In this document: one piece after another, positions 1 to 13,900 of the stretch
How positions within the stretch are numbered: the first letter of the stretch is position 1
How the letters are laid out: each line of letters begins with the position of its first letter
Assembly (NCBI RefSeq): GCF_954871325.1
Contig: NC_088777.1
Location: 20,003,366 to 20,067,365, forward strand
Direction of reading: 5' to 3'
Origin: Gordionus sp. m RMFG-2023
Taxonomy: Eukaryota > Nematomorpha > Gordioida > Chordodea > Parachordodidae
DNA length: 64,000 nt
Position numbers and translations under genes: made by a program
The notes under the pieces: generated by a model
The model's input: the letters and a program-made list of their open reading frames with translations, nothing else
Database searches by the model: none
What the model was told of the DNA's origin: nothing

Positions 1-1696
1 CGAGAATTGATATGATAGCAAAATTAACTATTAAAGGAATGAGTTGTTGGATGTAGTATCAGACGATGAGGTCCGCAACAAAATTGTATAACAAGAAAAT
101 ACATTTATATATTAAATCTAATATGTGTCTTAAGTCTGAACCAAGCAATGCCGACAATGAGTAATTAAAATTAATATAATGGTCCAATATTGTATAATAT
201 AATTAAAATATGATTGAATTGACTATTTAGATGGATTAACATGTATTATATTATACTCAATCAAATGTAGAACAAAAAAATTGATAATCCAGGTCTTAAT
301 AATTTTATCAGTTTTTCCGCTTAGAATATAGAAAGGATTAAACAGAGGCTTAATATTGTTAGATACAACGAGTTTAAAATTTAATGGTTGGATGATTCAT
401 AACACTAACAATATATCTGCCTAAGGAATAGGAATTGCCTGGGTTTAAGAATAATTTTATTTTAGATGCTAAACTTAAAAAAAAAGAAACATGATATAAG
501 CAAACTGACCATTAGTGGACAATGCAAATTATGTCTTAATTTTCTTTAGAAATTTGTTTTTATATGTCTTATATTGGAATTGAAACTTTTAGGTATTTAT
601 GGCAACTTTGTTAAAATGTCCTGAATTGACCAAAAACTTTAACAATTTTAATTTTTTAAAATCTTTTCATCATCTATGATGGCTGATGATATATTTCGAT
701 TTTCTAAATCTTCAGGTATAAAAGCAGGTTTTCTAAGAATATTAATATAATATAGTTAAATAAGTCTTTCTCTATTGAAAATATGACATTTATAAATGCT
801 CTCACGTTTCCTGTAATGTTGGAAATTGATATGGTAGTGCATGCCTTTGCTGACTATTATTTAAATTTTTTTTAATAATAGTAACTTTTAGCGTGCTACT
901 TATTAAAGAGAAATATCTGCCGGCCGTTACCATTTTTTAAAAAGATAGCAGTAGCGCGCTACCTTTTTTCGAAAGATAGTAGCACATACGGTGTTGAATA
1001 AGATAATTTATTAATAAATGTAATAAATTAAATATAACACCATTAATATACACGGGGGTTATGATCCTTATAAAAAAGTATAAGCAATATTATTGCTAAT
1101 TTTTTATTTTTACAATTATTGAATAATTTTTGAAACATACCATAAATTTATTTTGCATTAACAATTTAAGTTAAATATTTTTATGATCATTCGAACTTCC
1201 ATTAAATTCCATGTTGATTAATCTTTTCACTCCGCCATCACTGAAACGATTGGGCGACTCGCTTTGGATAAATCATAAGTGACTTCGCTAGTATTTTCAA
1301 CTTGGAAATTCTAAAATCTTAAATAATTAGCAAAAAATTTAACAAATAAAATAAATATGATAAATATGCTTTGCAAAAAAATTGTGTGAAATCCCATAAT
1401 ATATTTTTAATGAGGCTCTCCAAACTCTTTAGGGGGCCTGAGCCATCCGCATCGCCACAATAGCTCACTAGGGAGAGCACATGGGCTCCAGTCCCCTGAA
1501 AAATTTGAAGAGCTCTAAAAAAATTTAAATATACCTATAAAAAACGAAAGCCATTTTGAAAATATTAGCTAAAAAATTTTTTTTGTTCCCAATGAGATTA
1601 TAAAGGCTTCTGATGCCATTGCACGAAATCACGAGAAGTGATGGTGGGGAAAATTCACACAAAATGCACAATTTTATCATTGTTTTATCTGCAAAG
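1..1696. other. Gene-free stretch upstream of first visible PDS5 exon
   Basis: No convincing exon or conserved protein motif was found on either strand. The stretch is AT-rich and presumably intron of PDS5, because the first visible PDS5 exon starts in the middle of the protein's repeat region. A short block at about 885-985 contains GTAGCGCGCTACC-type inverted motifs and looks like a scrap of a hAT element (listed separately). Confidence 0.5.
885..985. repeat. hAT-like subterminal fragment with AGCGCGCTAC motifs
   Basis: The block holds AGCGTGCTAC and AGTAGCGCGCTACC, palindromic motifs that recur at 51960-52010 and 62980-63030 next to hAT coding remnants. I infer a terminal scrap of that hAT family. 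No TIR pair or target duplication is visible. Confidence 0.35.
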
Positions 1697-1907
1697 GAAA
1701 TAAAAGACTTGGAATTTAAGCAAAAATTTATCTACAAGATCCATAAGGCGCTGCTATCAATGAAGCTACCACTGGAATACTTGGCTATATTTTGTCTCGT
1801 TCACAATGACACCAACAAAGAATTCAAACTACGCTGCAAACAGTATCTAGCTGTTAATATCTCCAAAAGAAGAGAAATCCTTAGGACCAACCCAAATCAC
1901 GCTAGTG
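1697..1907 (+). CDS. PDS5: PDS5 exon A
   Basis: It opens after a pyrimidine-rich acceptor ending CTGCAAAG and reads EIKDLEFKQKFIYKIHKALL, then the family signature LPLEYLAIF and NISKRREILRTNP. The donor GGTAAT leaves one base (phase 1), which joins CT at 3153 to make an Ala codon. An ATG at 1613 opens the same frame but lies in the presumed intron and is probably not used. Confidence 0.9.
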
Positions 1908-4900
1908 GTAATTTTGAATTTCTTTTAAGAAAGAAAAACAAAATATTTTGATTTTATAAAATATATTTAAGAGTTCACACCAAATCTCATCCCATAAATA
2001 ATCATGAGATATGTGACAATGTATTTCTCTCACTAAACCAGGGCTAAACTTTTTTTCAATTAAAGCACATGATTTTCTCTTTTTCTATTTGTTTCGCCCT
2101 TACATTGAACTAATAAACCTGCAAATCACTCTTTTAGGATTGCTCTCCCCCTCCCGGTAATGGAAAAATTAAGGTCTTTGCCTGGCCCATAACCCGACTA
2201 TTTATAAATAGAATTAGGAAATCGTTGCTCGACTATTGGAGTACATTTGATATTTTTAAAAAAATAGAATTAGTTTTATAAATGGATATACGTTATGATT
2301 ATGTATGTATAAGTAAAAATTCGAATTTCCTTTTTTTAACATAAATTCATATTTTTTTTATGTTAATATACTTTACTTATGTGTCTCAATTTTAGTATTA
2401 AAACTTTACTTAATTAATATTTTTCTGATATTTGTAATTTAATTGATAATAAAATTAGGTTAATATGTTTTTATAATGTTAAAAAAATGCCATCTGGAGC
2501 AATAGTAATTATTTGACTTATAAATTGACTATATTTGCTTTATTTGGAATATAAGGGCATCAAAAAACATGTTCCAATTATAATTATTTAAAAATAATCA
2601 TTAATAATAAAAATTAGTTTTAATCCTTAACCCAAATTTTCTTTCAGTTTTGTTAATAGGTTTAGCAAGAATGATGATTTTAAACTTGTAAGTCAATTTT
2701 CTTAGTTTTAGCAAAAAACACATCCTCAAAACTTCAATAAAAGCCACGAAATATATCTCGAACTCATAATATTTATTTTATTCTTTATTTTAATGTTATG
2801 CATTAAATATTAACAACAACGTCTTTCTATTTTATTCTATTTATTATAAAACATGATATGAATATGATTTTGCCTTTAATATTCTTATTTCTATTTTTGG
2901 TTTAAGATTAGTGTTATATTTATTTTAATATTATATATTTATATTAAAACACACTAACAATTTTAATCATTATATATTTATCTTCCAATTTTAATATAAT
3001 AGTTTTTGTTTCAAATAATTCTCCTTTTATTACTGTATGACTAAGCTTTATTAGTTTAATTACCAACTTTGATTGGAACTAAATTTTCTCATCTTATATG
3101 CTCGTTTATTATGTGTTTCTCTTCTAAATATATGTGTATAATATATTAAAAGCTAAAATATATTCAATTCTTCCCGACTACGTCCTACCTTACGCTGTTC
3201 ACTTGTTAGCTCACCATCCGGCTTTTCACGATATTGAAAACCTTAAATTGCTCGAGGAAATTAAAGAGTATTTATTATATATATAACAGCTTTGGGCGCA
3301 ATTACTTTATAACATAATATCGAATTCACGAAAAAAATTTTACGTCAAACAACAGTACAAATAAAATACCGGAGTATTTGATGTCTATTTTTTATAGGTA
3401 GGAACTCCTTTTATTTTGCCGTAATATATATTTATTTATAATAGCGCAAAACTAAAAAGGAGATTCACCAGTTTAGATGAAGTTAAAAAGTTTTTAACCC
3501 TTGAATGCCAAGGTAGAAAAGAATATAACGCGAGTGATTAGGTGAGCCATAACTCACCCCCCCCCCTACCCCCATTTTAAAATTCATTTTATAAATTTGA
3601 TAAGTTAACCTTAAATTAATTATAAATTGGCAAAATTCGAATATTTAATATTAAATAAGAATTTTTGTAAAGAGTCTCAAAAATTAAGCAAAATGGCCAT
3701 AAATATTATGTTTCTTATTTTTAATATAAAAATCTATTTAAAACATGCAATAATCATGTAAACTTATGTTTCTTAATATTTAAAATAATAACAAAAATAA
3801 AAATTGGCTTTTTTGCCTCCAAATGTTTATATCCTTAAAATCATCATTATAAAAATGCCTAAAATTTTGCAGAAACATAGTATACCATAAAATGGTAGGT
3901 TTCTAAATAAACCAGGTTAAAATATCAACATATTTTTTTAAAATAAATTTAAAATCTCGGAGGTGTTGATAGGCCCCCTATTAACTTCAAACCTTTAATG
4001 GTTAGAGAATGTTGAACATATCCAACTGTTCTCATTCGTCCTTGAAATGATTTATTGAAGGAATGGAGCAAAGAATTGAATTTATATAAGGTTATAAATT
4101 TACTAGTAAGTTCCAAGATTATCGATCCAATAAAAAAAGTATTAAGTTATTTTTCAAAAAAATATGAGTTAAAAAAAGTTTTCAATGGCTCTTTTTAAAT
4201 CTAAAAAGTTTTATAAAATAAAACGTAATCAGATTATTACCCATGTATCCGAATACATTAAGAATATAGACAAAAAATCAAGATTTATATGGCTTATTTA
4301 AAAGGATTTATAATCCTAAAATCGAATTTTTATAAATACTTATCTTCTCAAAGCGCTTTTTGGTTCCTTATAGAACCCCTTATACACAAAAACGAGAATT
4401 ACAGTTTCAGTTTTTTCAAACGACTCATTGAAAACATTAAACAGACCAAGGACGCCCAAAGTCCAGAATCATCGCACGTAATTTATATGTTTATATAATG
4501 TATGTAGTGTTGTTAAACGGCTCGTTTTGAGCCGATTTTTAAAAATGGTTAACTCAATATTTTAGCCAGAAAAATATTAGTTAAGCCTCGAGATTTCGCT
4601 AATAGATGTCCAAACCTTTGTTCCTTCTAAAATAAAATATTCAAGGCTTGCCTAATACTATTCTGGATGAAATAATGAGTTAGCCGTTTTCAAAAATCGG
4701 CTCAAAACGAGCCGTTTAACAACACTACTACTAAGATCTGTTAAATGACTGTGAAAACTGTTTTACTTTTTTACATTAAATTTATAATTAGTTCAATATT
4801 TTTAGACTTCAATGGCCTGCATAGATTTATTTATATAATATAAATAAATATTGTTGATTTAAATTTTCACCTATTTTATATAATGACATGCAAAATCGAA

Positions 4901-7900
4901 ATTTTTTGCCCACCTGTTACCCTAATTTTTTAAAAGGCTTATAGGGAAGCCATCTCAAACTAATAATATTTTTTTTATTTACTATATTAATGTTATGCAT
5001 TATTTAAATATTTTCATAACTTTGATAATTTAAATACTTCCTCCTTATTCTATTTAAAATATAAAAAAATGGATAGTAAATATTTCCCACCCCCTGATTT
5101 CCTTATTTTTAATTGTGATATTCACAGGTAAATAAAAGTATGAACAGGAAGGAAATATAACTATTATATTTTTTTGGGCCACAACAGGGCCTATATTTTA
5201 TTGAATATGTTACCACCGTCTCTAGACTGACAGGCCAGTCCTGTCGGCTAATTTATAGTATTTAATTTTAATATGACTGAAACAAATTATAGAATCTATA
5301 TTCTTAAATATAAAAAAAACAAACTTATGTCTATATTTATTTATATTGCTGCCTGAATATTATACGGTTCTATTTCTACTTTTAGTCGAAATTGAAAGGC
5401 CAAAATATTATTTTTATGGATCCCCTTCGCCATTTTAGGTTCAAAAACTCCTAAAAATTATTCTTTATGTAATACATGTTAGGCCCAATAATTAACTCTC
5501 TTAATCAAAATCATTTTAACACGTAATAAAAATATTTAGTTTTTAAAAAACATCAAAAAGTAGCGATTATGAATTTTGCCAGTTTATAGTACCTAAGATA
5601 TTAGGAGAAATAAATTTTAGCGAATAAAGAGAGTAGATAAAAAGAATGGCCTTTATCTACATCTTTTATATAAATTAATGAATGTTTAAAATAATATCAA
5701 ATTTAATAAATATTTAGAAAGGCTAATAAAACAAAAATAAGAAACAAATTTTATTTTATATTTTCATAAAAATTTTGTTTTTAAAATTGAAAACTTTTTG
5801 TTTATCTCCAACATTACTCAAACAGACCTATTTCTTCATTTTTACCTACTCTAATCCCGTACTCTCCTTTTAACTATACTTCATATCATTGTAAATATTG
5901 AATTTTATCATGCGCTTTACTCTCTTTAGAAAAATCCCATAACACTTCTTTGTCCTTTCTTCGCCTAATATTTACCTCCTTATAAATATTTTATTTATCC
6001 TAGGTTATTATAACTGCAGGCTACCTCAAGAATTCATAATTCACCCACATACATTTCACTCATTTTAATTTATTATTCTCTCTTTGTCTGAATTTATCTC
6101 CTTATCAATTTATTGTGTTACCACAATGCCCCTTTTCATTTTACCCATAACTAGGGCTGTGTCGATCCACAAATTTTTCACCGATCCGATATTTATATTG
6201 ATTTTTATTTGCCATCTATCTTTGTATCAATGTTATATATAAATATATCAATATTTTATTTAAAAAAAAGCAAATAATTTTCACGAATTTTATTTATTTT
6301 TATTCTCCAAAAGCTAATAATCTCATTTAAAATATTTGCAATGTTTATTGGGTGAATGTAGTGTTGTTAAACAGCTCCTTTTCACCGATTTTTTAAAAGG
6401 GCTAAATCAAAATTTTAGCCAAAATATTATTACCTAATCCTTGAAATTTCGTCAATGGAAGTCCATACCTTTTTACCATCGGTAGGCAAAATGAATAAGC
6501 TAGAGTAATTTACTTTTGGCCAAAATCTTGAGTTAACTGTTTTTTAAATTGGGTAAATCAAGCCGTTTAGCAACACAAACTGAATGTGATTCGTTAGATA
6601 TATTAAAATCATTTTCTTGTTGCAGATAATATAACAAAAAATAGTGTAAAATTTTAAACTATTATTATGAAATTATTCATAATAAAATATCATAAAATAA
6701 CCAAAAACAATAAAAAATATTGGATCAAAAATAACGGCCGATCTGATCCAATATTTAATATCGAAATTGGCTAATTTTCTATTGAATTACCGTCAAACGC
6801 TATTATTTTGTCAAAAATATATCCCATAAGTATTATAATTAATTATTATTAGAGAGTTATAGACGAATTATTGATCCAGAATGCGTCAAACGTAAAGTGC
6901 AAAAAACTTCTAAAAAATGGATTTGTCATAGTTTAAGTATATCTAATATTTAAAAAATTTTTTTTTGTCTAAATATCTTATAGTTTTTGTCAGAGAGTAT
7001 GGTGTTTTTTAAAGTCACTCCTGAAAAATTGATCTGAGTATATATAGAAACTGTAATAATCAGGCAGCGATATGTATTATTGTATTTTTTGATCTACACA
7101 TTTAATTACAACATAACTATCATTTTAAGTTAAAAGTTATAACATAATTAATTAGCTAGTTCCACTTCCATTCAATATATAAATTTTTTTCATCAACTCA
7201 AACAAAATAAAGATAAAACCATTATTACATTTTTTTATTCTCTTTCAGAAACTGTACGCTGTGTGCGATATAGCTTTGGGCCTAATTTGGACTCGTAGTT
7301 CTACATTTGTACTCAAAGATTTTCCCGCGAAGCCTATCCTACCTTCAAAACTATTCACTAAACCCGATTTGGTATGGTCAATTTTATTTTTAACCAATTA
7401 TTAGATCTGAGTGTTTTTTTTAAGGCTGACAATTAAAATTGGAAAACGCCAATAAGGGTAACCTTACGCCTCTTACTAATTTCTTATATTTGACCCTGGA
7501 AAATTTTGCACGAGGGAAATATTATTATATTTAATTATTCTTCTCCTTTAATGAGTTAATTTTTATGTATCTTTAAAAAAATTATATTTCAGGAAACTCC
7601 GAACTCCAAAATATATTTGCCAAAAGGTTACGCATTCTCTCCTCCTAGGGTAAAATATTTTTATGACGTAATGATGACTTGGACCAACAACAATTCACAA
7701 TCTATGCTTTATATTCGGCATATTTAAATACTAATTGAATAGTGCATTATTCATATTCGATTTGTTTAATATTCGTATTGGTACAAATAATAAAATTTGC
7801 TATTTGTATTCGATTCGAATAATTTATTTTTTAGAAATATAAAATAATTCACATGAAAATATTGACAGATAAAAAATTTTTCGCACATTTAAGCAGAAAA

Positions 7901-10900
7901 AATTATTATTATGTGATTTAATTTATAATGCTGAACCAATTTATAAATTAGAGCTTTTCTTATTGTTATTCTTTATAAAAACATGAAATTTTTTGGAAGC
8001 AAATTCAACTAAGAAAAGACTTTAACAGGAGATGAAGTATACTTTCTTGAAAGTATATCAATATAAATGACAAATTATTAAATTTTATTAAAGAACATTA
8101 ATAATTATTCCGAATATTTTAATATTCGAATAATTTACCGAAGGAACAATTTATTCAAATAACATCGAATATTCGAATTGTTCAATTTGTTTTTGAATAG
8201 GCCTACTCTGTATAGAACATTGCTTTAAACATTTTAGCATTGCATTTAATTTTCATTTAAACATTTGTTTATTCGTTATAAACTACATATAAGAATCCAC
8301 TGATACAACTTTTTATCCCTATGTTAATACTCCTATGCTTCCGGGCATATACTTAGCACCGATATTTTATAAAATAAAACCAACCATATTTTATTTGAAT
8401 CAATTAATTTTTATTTTATTTAAAAAATGTATAATATAAGTTTATTTATGAAGTTTAATAAGTTAAATATAAATTATATTTCAAATTTTCTTTTGATTTG
8501 TTATTACTTACTTTTTTTAGGAAAAATATCAGTTTGGAAAAGGGAAGCACAAGAATGGCATCTTTTAAATTATTTTATTTAAAAAAATAAAAATGATTAG
8601 ATTATTATTAATTAATTTTTTTATAGATTAATGATGAAATAAATTTATTTTATAATTTCTTGACCTTACCCCTTTTAAATAAGTAATAAATTTATTATTT
8701 AAAAGTTTTAAATCTATTAAAAACTAGGTATCGGATCTTGAAAAATATTAATTAAAAAAATGTAAGGGCAGTCCTAGTTTTGACTAAAGCATATTGGTTA
8801 ATAATATATTTTTTGAAAAATTTTTTGCACAACGTTTATCTTAAAAAAAGTATTTATTATTTATTTTATAAGATATTTAAAAGATTTTTTGTTAAATATC
8901 AAAACGATTTTAAAGGCCGTTAATTATTTATTATCAGTGCTGCACGAGAGATTAAATATATCTAAAATTGATCCTTAAAAAATATTCTTATACAGAAGAA
9001 GATTACTCGACCAGAACTTTGCCAATTTTTTTCGCTCTCCCAGGATTCATCTAAGGTCAGGTCTATTGATAAAATATTTACCCCCGTATACAGTGAAGAT
9101 GACTTGATTGAAAACATAGCTTCTTCTTCCCAGTTGTCAGAGAGAATAGGAGGAAACAGCATAGATGTCATTAATCTGGAAAATCCCTACATGGAAAGTG
9201 AAGATAGTGCCCGCGAGATACGTAGCAACAAGTTAAATACAATAATTGAAATATAACTAATTCTTTAATTATTTTTATATCGTCATTCCTAGCTGCTAAG
9301 AATTTTGTTGTATGGTAAAATTATCTTTTAAGCATGGAATAGGCAGGAGATATGTTTATCCCAGTTGCGAGACAATTATGTGAGTTAGTAGTCCCTTAGT
9401 TTTTTCACGGCCTATGGATGCCCATGGACATTCATTATATTCTATAATTCGGAATTGGCTGACCTTGTCCTATCTATACATTGTTCCTATCAATATAAGC
9501 ATAAGCACTTTTTTAAAAATTAAAATAAAAGCCTTATCTAAAGATCCGTATAAAGAACCCGTTAAATTTAAAAAATCTTGATTAAGTTTGGCATCAATAT
9601 TTTTTGTTCCTTCCTTCCTTTGATTTATATTGCATTCGTTAAAAAAAATATTGAGGCGTTTTAAAACGAAAAATGTTCTCGGTAGCACCTCTTCGACTCA
9701 AGAAAAAACAATGAGTAGTGAAGATTCGCAAGAGAACACGACTTTCCAATCTCAATCAACACCTATCGAAGGTAAAGCAATTTACAAATTTTTGCGTATA
9801 TATTTTTTTCAGGAGATATATAGCAACGATCTCTGAAAGCGGTCTTTAATCTTTAGTTTAACCCTTTCGGTCACGGTAGTGCAAATATAAAACAACCTTT
9901 CAACCTTTATAATCTTTTAAAGGAGTTGATCATATAAAATAAAACCACCACGAATATATTATTAATATATTTTTTCATATGTTTGTGAAGGTTGTATTTT
10001 TTTAAAAAAAATTTCGCACATTTATTTAAAATACGGCATCATATTAATTTTATGATAAAACTTAGAAACAAAATAATTTCTTTTTTTTCGTAGTTTATTA
10101 GTAGTCTCACGTTTCATTTTGATTTTTGCTATATTATTATATCAGAATTAAGTAAAGAGTTGGCAAAAGTATTTTTATTGCTATTTTTAATGGAAGGAAA
10201 TTACCTAGGAGGAATAATAATGTCGGTTCATCTTGAACCTTTAAATCCCATTCGAATCTTTTCGCATACAAACTTATTATTATATAAAGAAGGACATTTT
10301 TTAAAAAATTTTGTCGCTATTTCACAAAGCTATTATTGAGACATATATAATTATTAGTACTGTAAAGTAACTTCATTACTAACGATGTTACATTTTTTTA
10401 GGAAAGGAAATCCATTTGTTTCAAAAAAAACAAATAATGCGTTTTTTTTGAGTATCTCTAACGCAAAACGTTACTCGTTATAAAATTTTTCTTATTTTAT
10501 TTATTCCATTTTTGTGGTTGAATTTTATATTCAATTTTGTTAATCTAATTAATTGAATCAATCAAGGTATGAATTTATGTTATCTTATATTTAAATTTAT
10601 TTTATGAATAATATATGACAAACTTATTTCTTCCGATAAAAATTATTTTTCTTTTTATTTCAAAAAATCTATCCTTACTATTTTTGTTTAGAAAATTTGA
10701 ATTCCAATTATATAACCTCAATGTCTAGCAGAGCAGCTCAAATCTAAAAACATACAAATTCAGATTAAATTCTGATAAAGGTAAGAAAATATCAATGAGG
10801 ATCTGAATGAAGATAATCTAATAAGTTTTTTTGAAAATTATGATAATTCTTTAAATATTTGTAATAAATTCCCTCAAATTAAAATTTTATTTATTAAATG

Positions 10901-13900
10901 TAATACAGCCCACCCATCCTCTGCACCAGTTGAACGTGTGTTTAGCACAGTGAAAACTATGTTGAGCAATCGTGTTCTTGTTTATCTGATCATTTGAAAA
11001 TCAATTGTTAAAAATTACAAAAAAATTCTTACTAATGTTGTTAAACGGCTCGTTTTGAGCCGATTTTTAAAAGCGGATAACTCAATATTTTCACCAGATA
11101 CTATACTTCTAGACCTTTGCTCCTTCTATGAACAATTTTCAGGCTTACGTAATATTTTTCTGGATAAAATATTGTGTTAGCCGTTTTTAAAAATCGGCTC
11201 AAAACGAGCTGTTTAACAACACTAACTCTTACAATATATTATTTTTATTAGCTATGGGGGAAAAATAAATAGAATGCCTCTCAGCCCTTAGCAACTTGGT
11301 CAGCCCTTCCACGAGACTATTCATGTATCGACGTATTCAAACGCAGAATTTAATCTAACAAAATATGAAAATACACCTTTCTATCAAACTATAATTTTAT
11401 CCCGTTAGTTATTATCAATCTTGGTAATGCATTCCTGAAATTTCTAAAAATATTTTATAGGAAAATTTCCCAAATACTGGGATAGCTGTGGAAAGTTTCT
11501 CTATCAGACAAAAATTGGATTATAAATATGCCGATCAAATGTAAACTTATGCCTGCCCATTAGATAATTTTATTTAAAATAATATATAAATTTTTTCTTA
11601 CATAATAGATATGCTTTTTTAGTTTATAATTTATACTTTTATATGTATTTTTTAATGTTGTGAAAATTCTCATAAATAAAATTATATATATATAATATTT
11701 AGTTTTTTAAATAAAGTAACGCTTTACTTTTTTGAATAACTAGTAATGCGTTTATTTTTTCACAAGGTAACGGTAACGCGTTCCTTTTTTCAAACATAAC
11801 GAGAAACTTGCTACTCTTTTGGAGTAACGTTCACTAATTATTAATTAATTTATTTTCAAAATTCTCTCCTATAAAATTTTATCTAAAAGGAGGGAGAATA
11901 AATTCTATAACTGAGAATACTTTTATATGCTAACTGGAAGCTAACATCATCAAGGAGCATTATACAAAAAAATTTAGCAATAGTTACTTATACTTATTAA
12001 TTGAAATGATTATTAATAATCTTTAAAAGAGTTAAAAATCAAAAAATTCAAACCGGGCCTTAAGAATAAATAAATTTTTTAAAAAAATCTTCAATATGCA
12101 TGATATTACTTGTATATCAATTATAATCCTTTAAAATAATTTTAAAAGATGAAAAAAATATTCGATTGCATTGAAATTCGTATACAGTACCATCTATACG
12201 TTTTTTATACATTTTTCACGAATTTTTATTATTACCCAGCCCTATTGTTGAAGAAATTATTATAAAAGTAGTATGAGAATAATAGAAAATAGATATTTGA
12301 AAAATTGGAGCTCATAATATATTAGAAATAATAATTTTCAATTTTCAAATGGATATAAGATGACCAATATTTAAAAAAAAAATTTTTAATGTTCCCCCCC
12401 AAAATTATTAATTATTAACTTAGTTATTATTATTAGATTCAATATTTGAACTAATTTTTAATTTAGACCTAATCATTTAGCATCAGTAAAAGGGGAAAAA
12501 ACTCGATTATAACTTTAATCCCATTATCTAGTAATATAATTGCAAATTTGTTTTTGATATAACTATAACATATATAACATGCCTAAATTTATATAGAAAT
12601 TAAAAAGGGTTGGCAAAAAATCTTAATCTTGATTTTCTTGCTCATTTGACATTCATAAAGTTTTAGGATTTTTTCACGCATCTTTTTTAATAGAAAAATA
12701 AATTTCGGAGATTTTAAAAATTGAAAAATAATGAAGGGGTTTTCTGAATTTAAAAGAAATAAAAGCGAGTTTTTATCTAGATTTTTGAAAACACAAAGTT
12801 TTTTTATATCTCTGGTTGGCAAACGATAAAGATCGATGGTGATACAAATTCTAAACTCTCAGTTTAACAATGGTTTATTAAATCAATTTCACAATAATGC
12901 TTAGATGATGAATATCCTCCATGGAATATTTATTTTATTTCATTAAAGTTTATTTATCAAGTGAATCGATTTTTATATTTAAAAAAATCATGATTTTTAT
13001 CAACCCTAGTGTAACGATACCTTAGCAACTTACAACTGGGACAAATTTTATTTTATTATATAAATTTTGTATGCTTAAAGTACCTTTAAAATATAATATT
13101 AAAGTGTATTATGTTTTCTTTGACCTTATTATTAATATAATACAACATTTTTTAAAAAATATATACTAACTGCGTATGTGGGAATTTGCTGTGGAGGGGG
13201 GAGGGGTATTAATTTTTTTAAGGATAAATTTCTTGTTATTTAAAAATATCTTAAGTTCATAAATTTATTAGGACTAATCAGTATCTACATGAGCGGGGGG
13301 GGGGGGGTAGGATTACATTTAAATATTTAGAAAAGGGTAGGGTATAATTATTTAGAGTGTTGTCTATTATATTTTTGAATGATTTGAGGACAATTATAAT
13401 GATTTTAAATTTAATTTATTATAATATTAGTATATTGCTAAATATCGACCAATATTATATACATAGTCGTTATTTTTCAAATAATTCTAATTTTCTGCTA
13501 TCTTTTTAAACATAATTTAAAAAGGGTTTGATATATTAGCTAATATTTCCCCAATCAATATGCTGTATAATGTTAATTGTAAATTTAGGGGTTTTAAATA
13601 TAACTCATGCTTTAAATTAACTCTTTTATATTCAGAATTTTTTGTTAGTTATAAACTTTTGATGATTTAAGTTATTCTTTTTAAAATATATTAAGGGAGT
13701 ACTATTATAATTTAAAACGTATAATTAATAATGTGATAATATCGCCCCGAATGCAATGGAATTTTTTAGAAGGGGGGGGGGGTTGCATCTAGTTAATATC
13801 CTATAATGTAGACGCTGGGGCTAGACTATTTCTAATACACAAATTCAAATAATGTGAATTATAAAAATTAAACGTATATAACCAGTATATGAAAAAATGA

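Noticed and set aside
1613-1696. In-frame ATG upstream of PDS5 exon A as a gene start
   Set aside because: The conserved PDS5 sequence begins in mid-repeat region, and a good acceptor lies at 1696; the ATG-led part has no family similarity and is read here as intron.
3553-3575. Poly-C and poly-G runs here and at about 13300, 13780, 15330, 29805, 38181 and 55530 as functional G-quadruplex elements
   Set aside because: Several lie just inside hAT termini or in repeats and explain themselves as element sequence; the others are single homopolymers, which are also error-prone in assemblies.
8962-9688. Minus-strand open frames at 8962-9171 and 9470-9688 as genes
   Set aside because: The first is antisense to PDS5 exon F and the second lies mainly in intron; neither has a recognisable domain.
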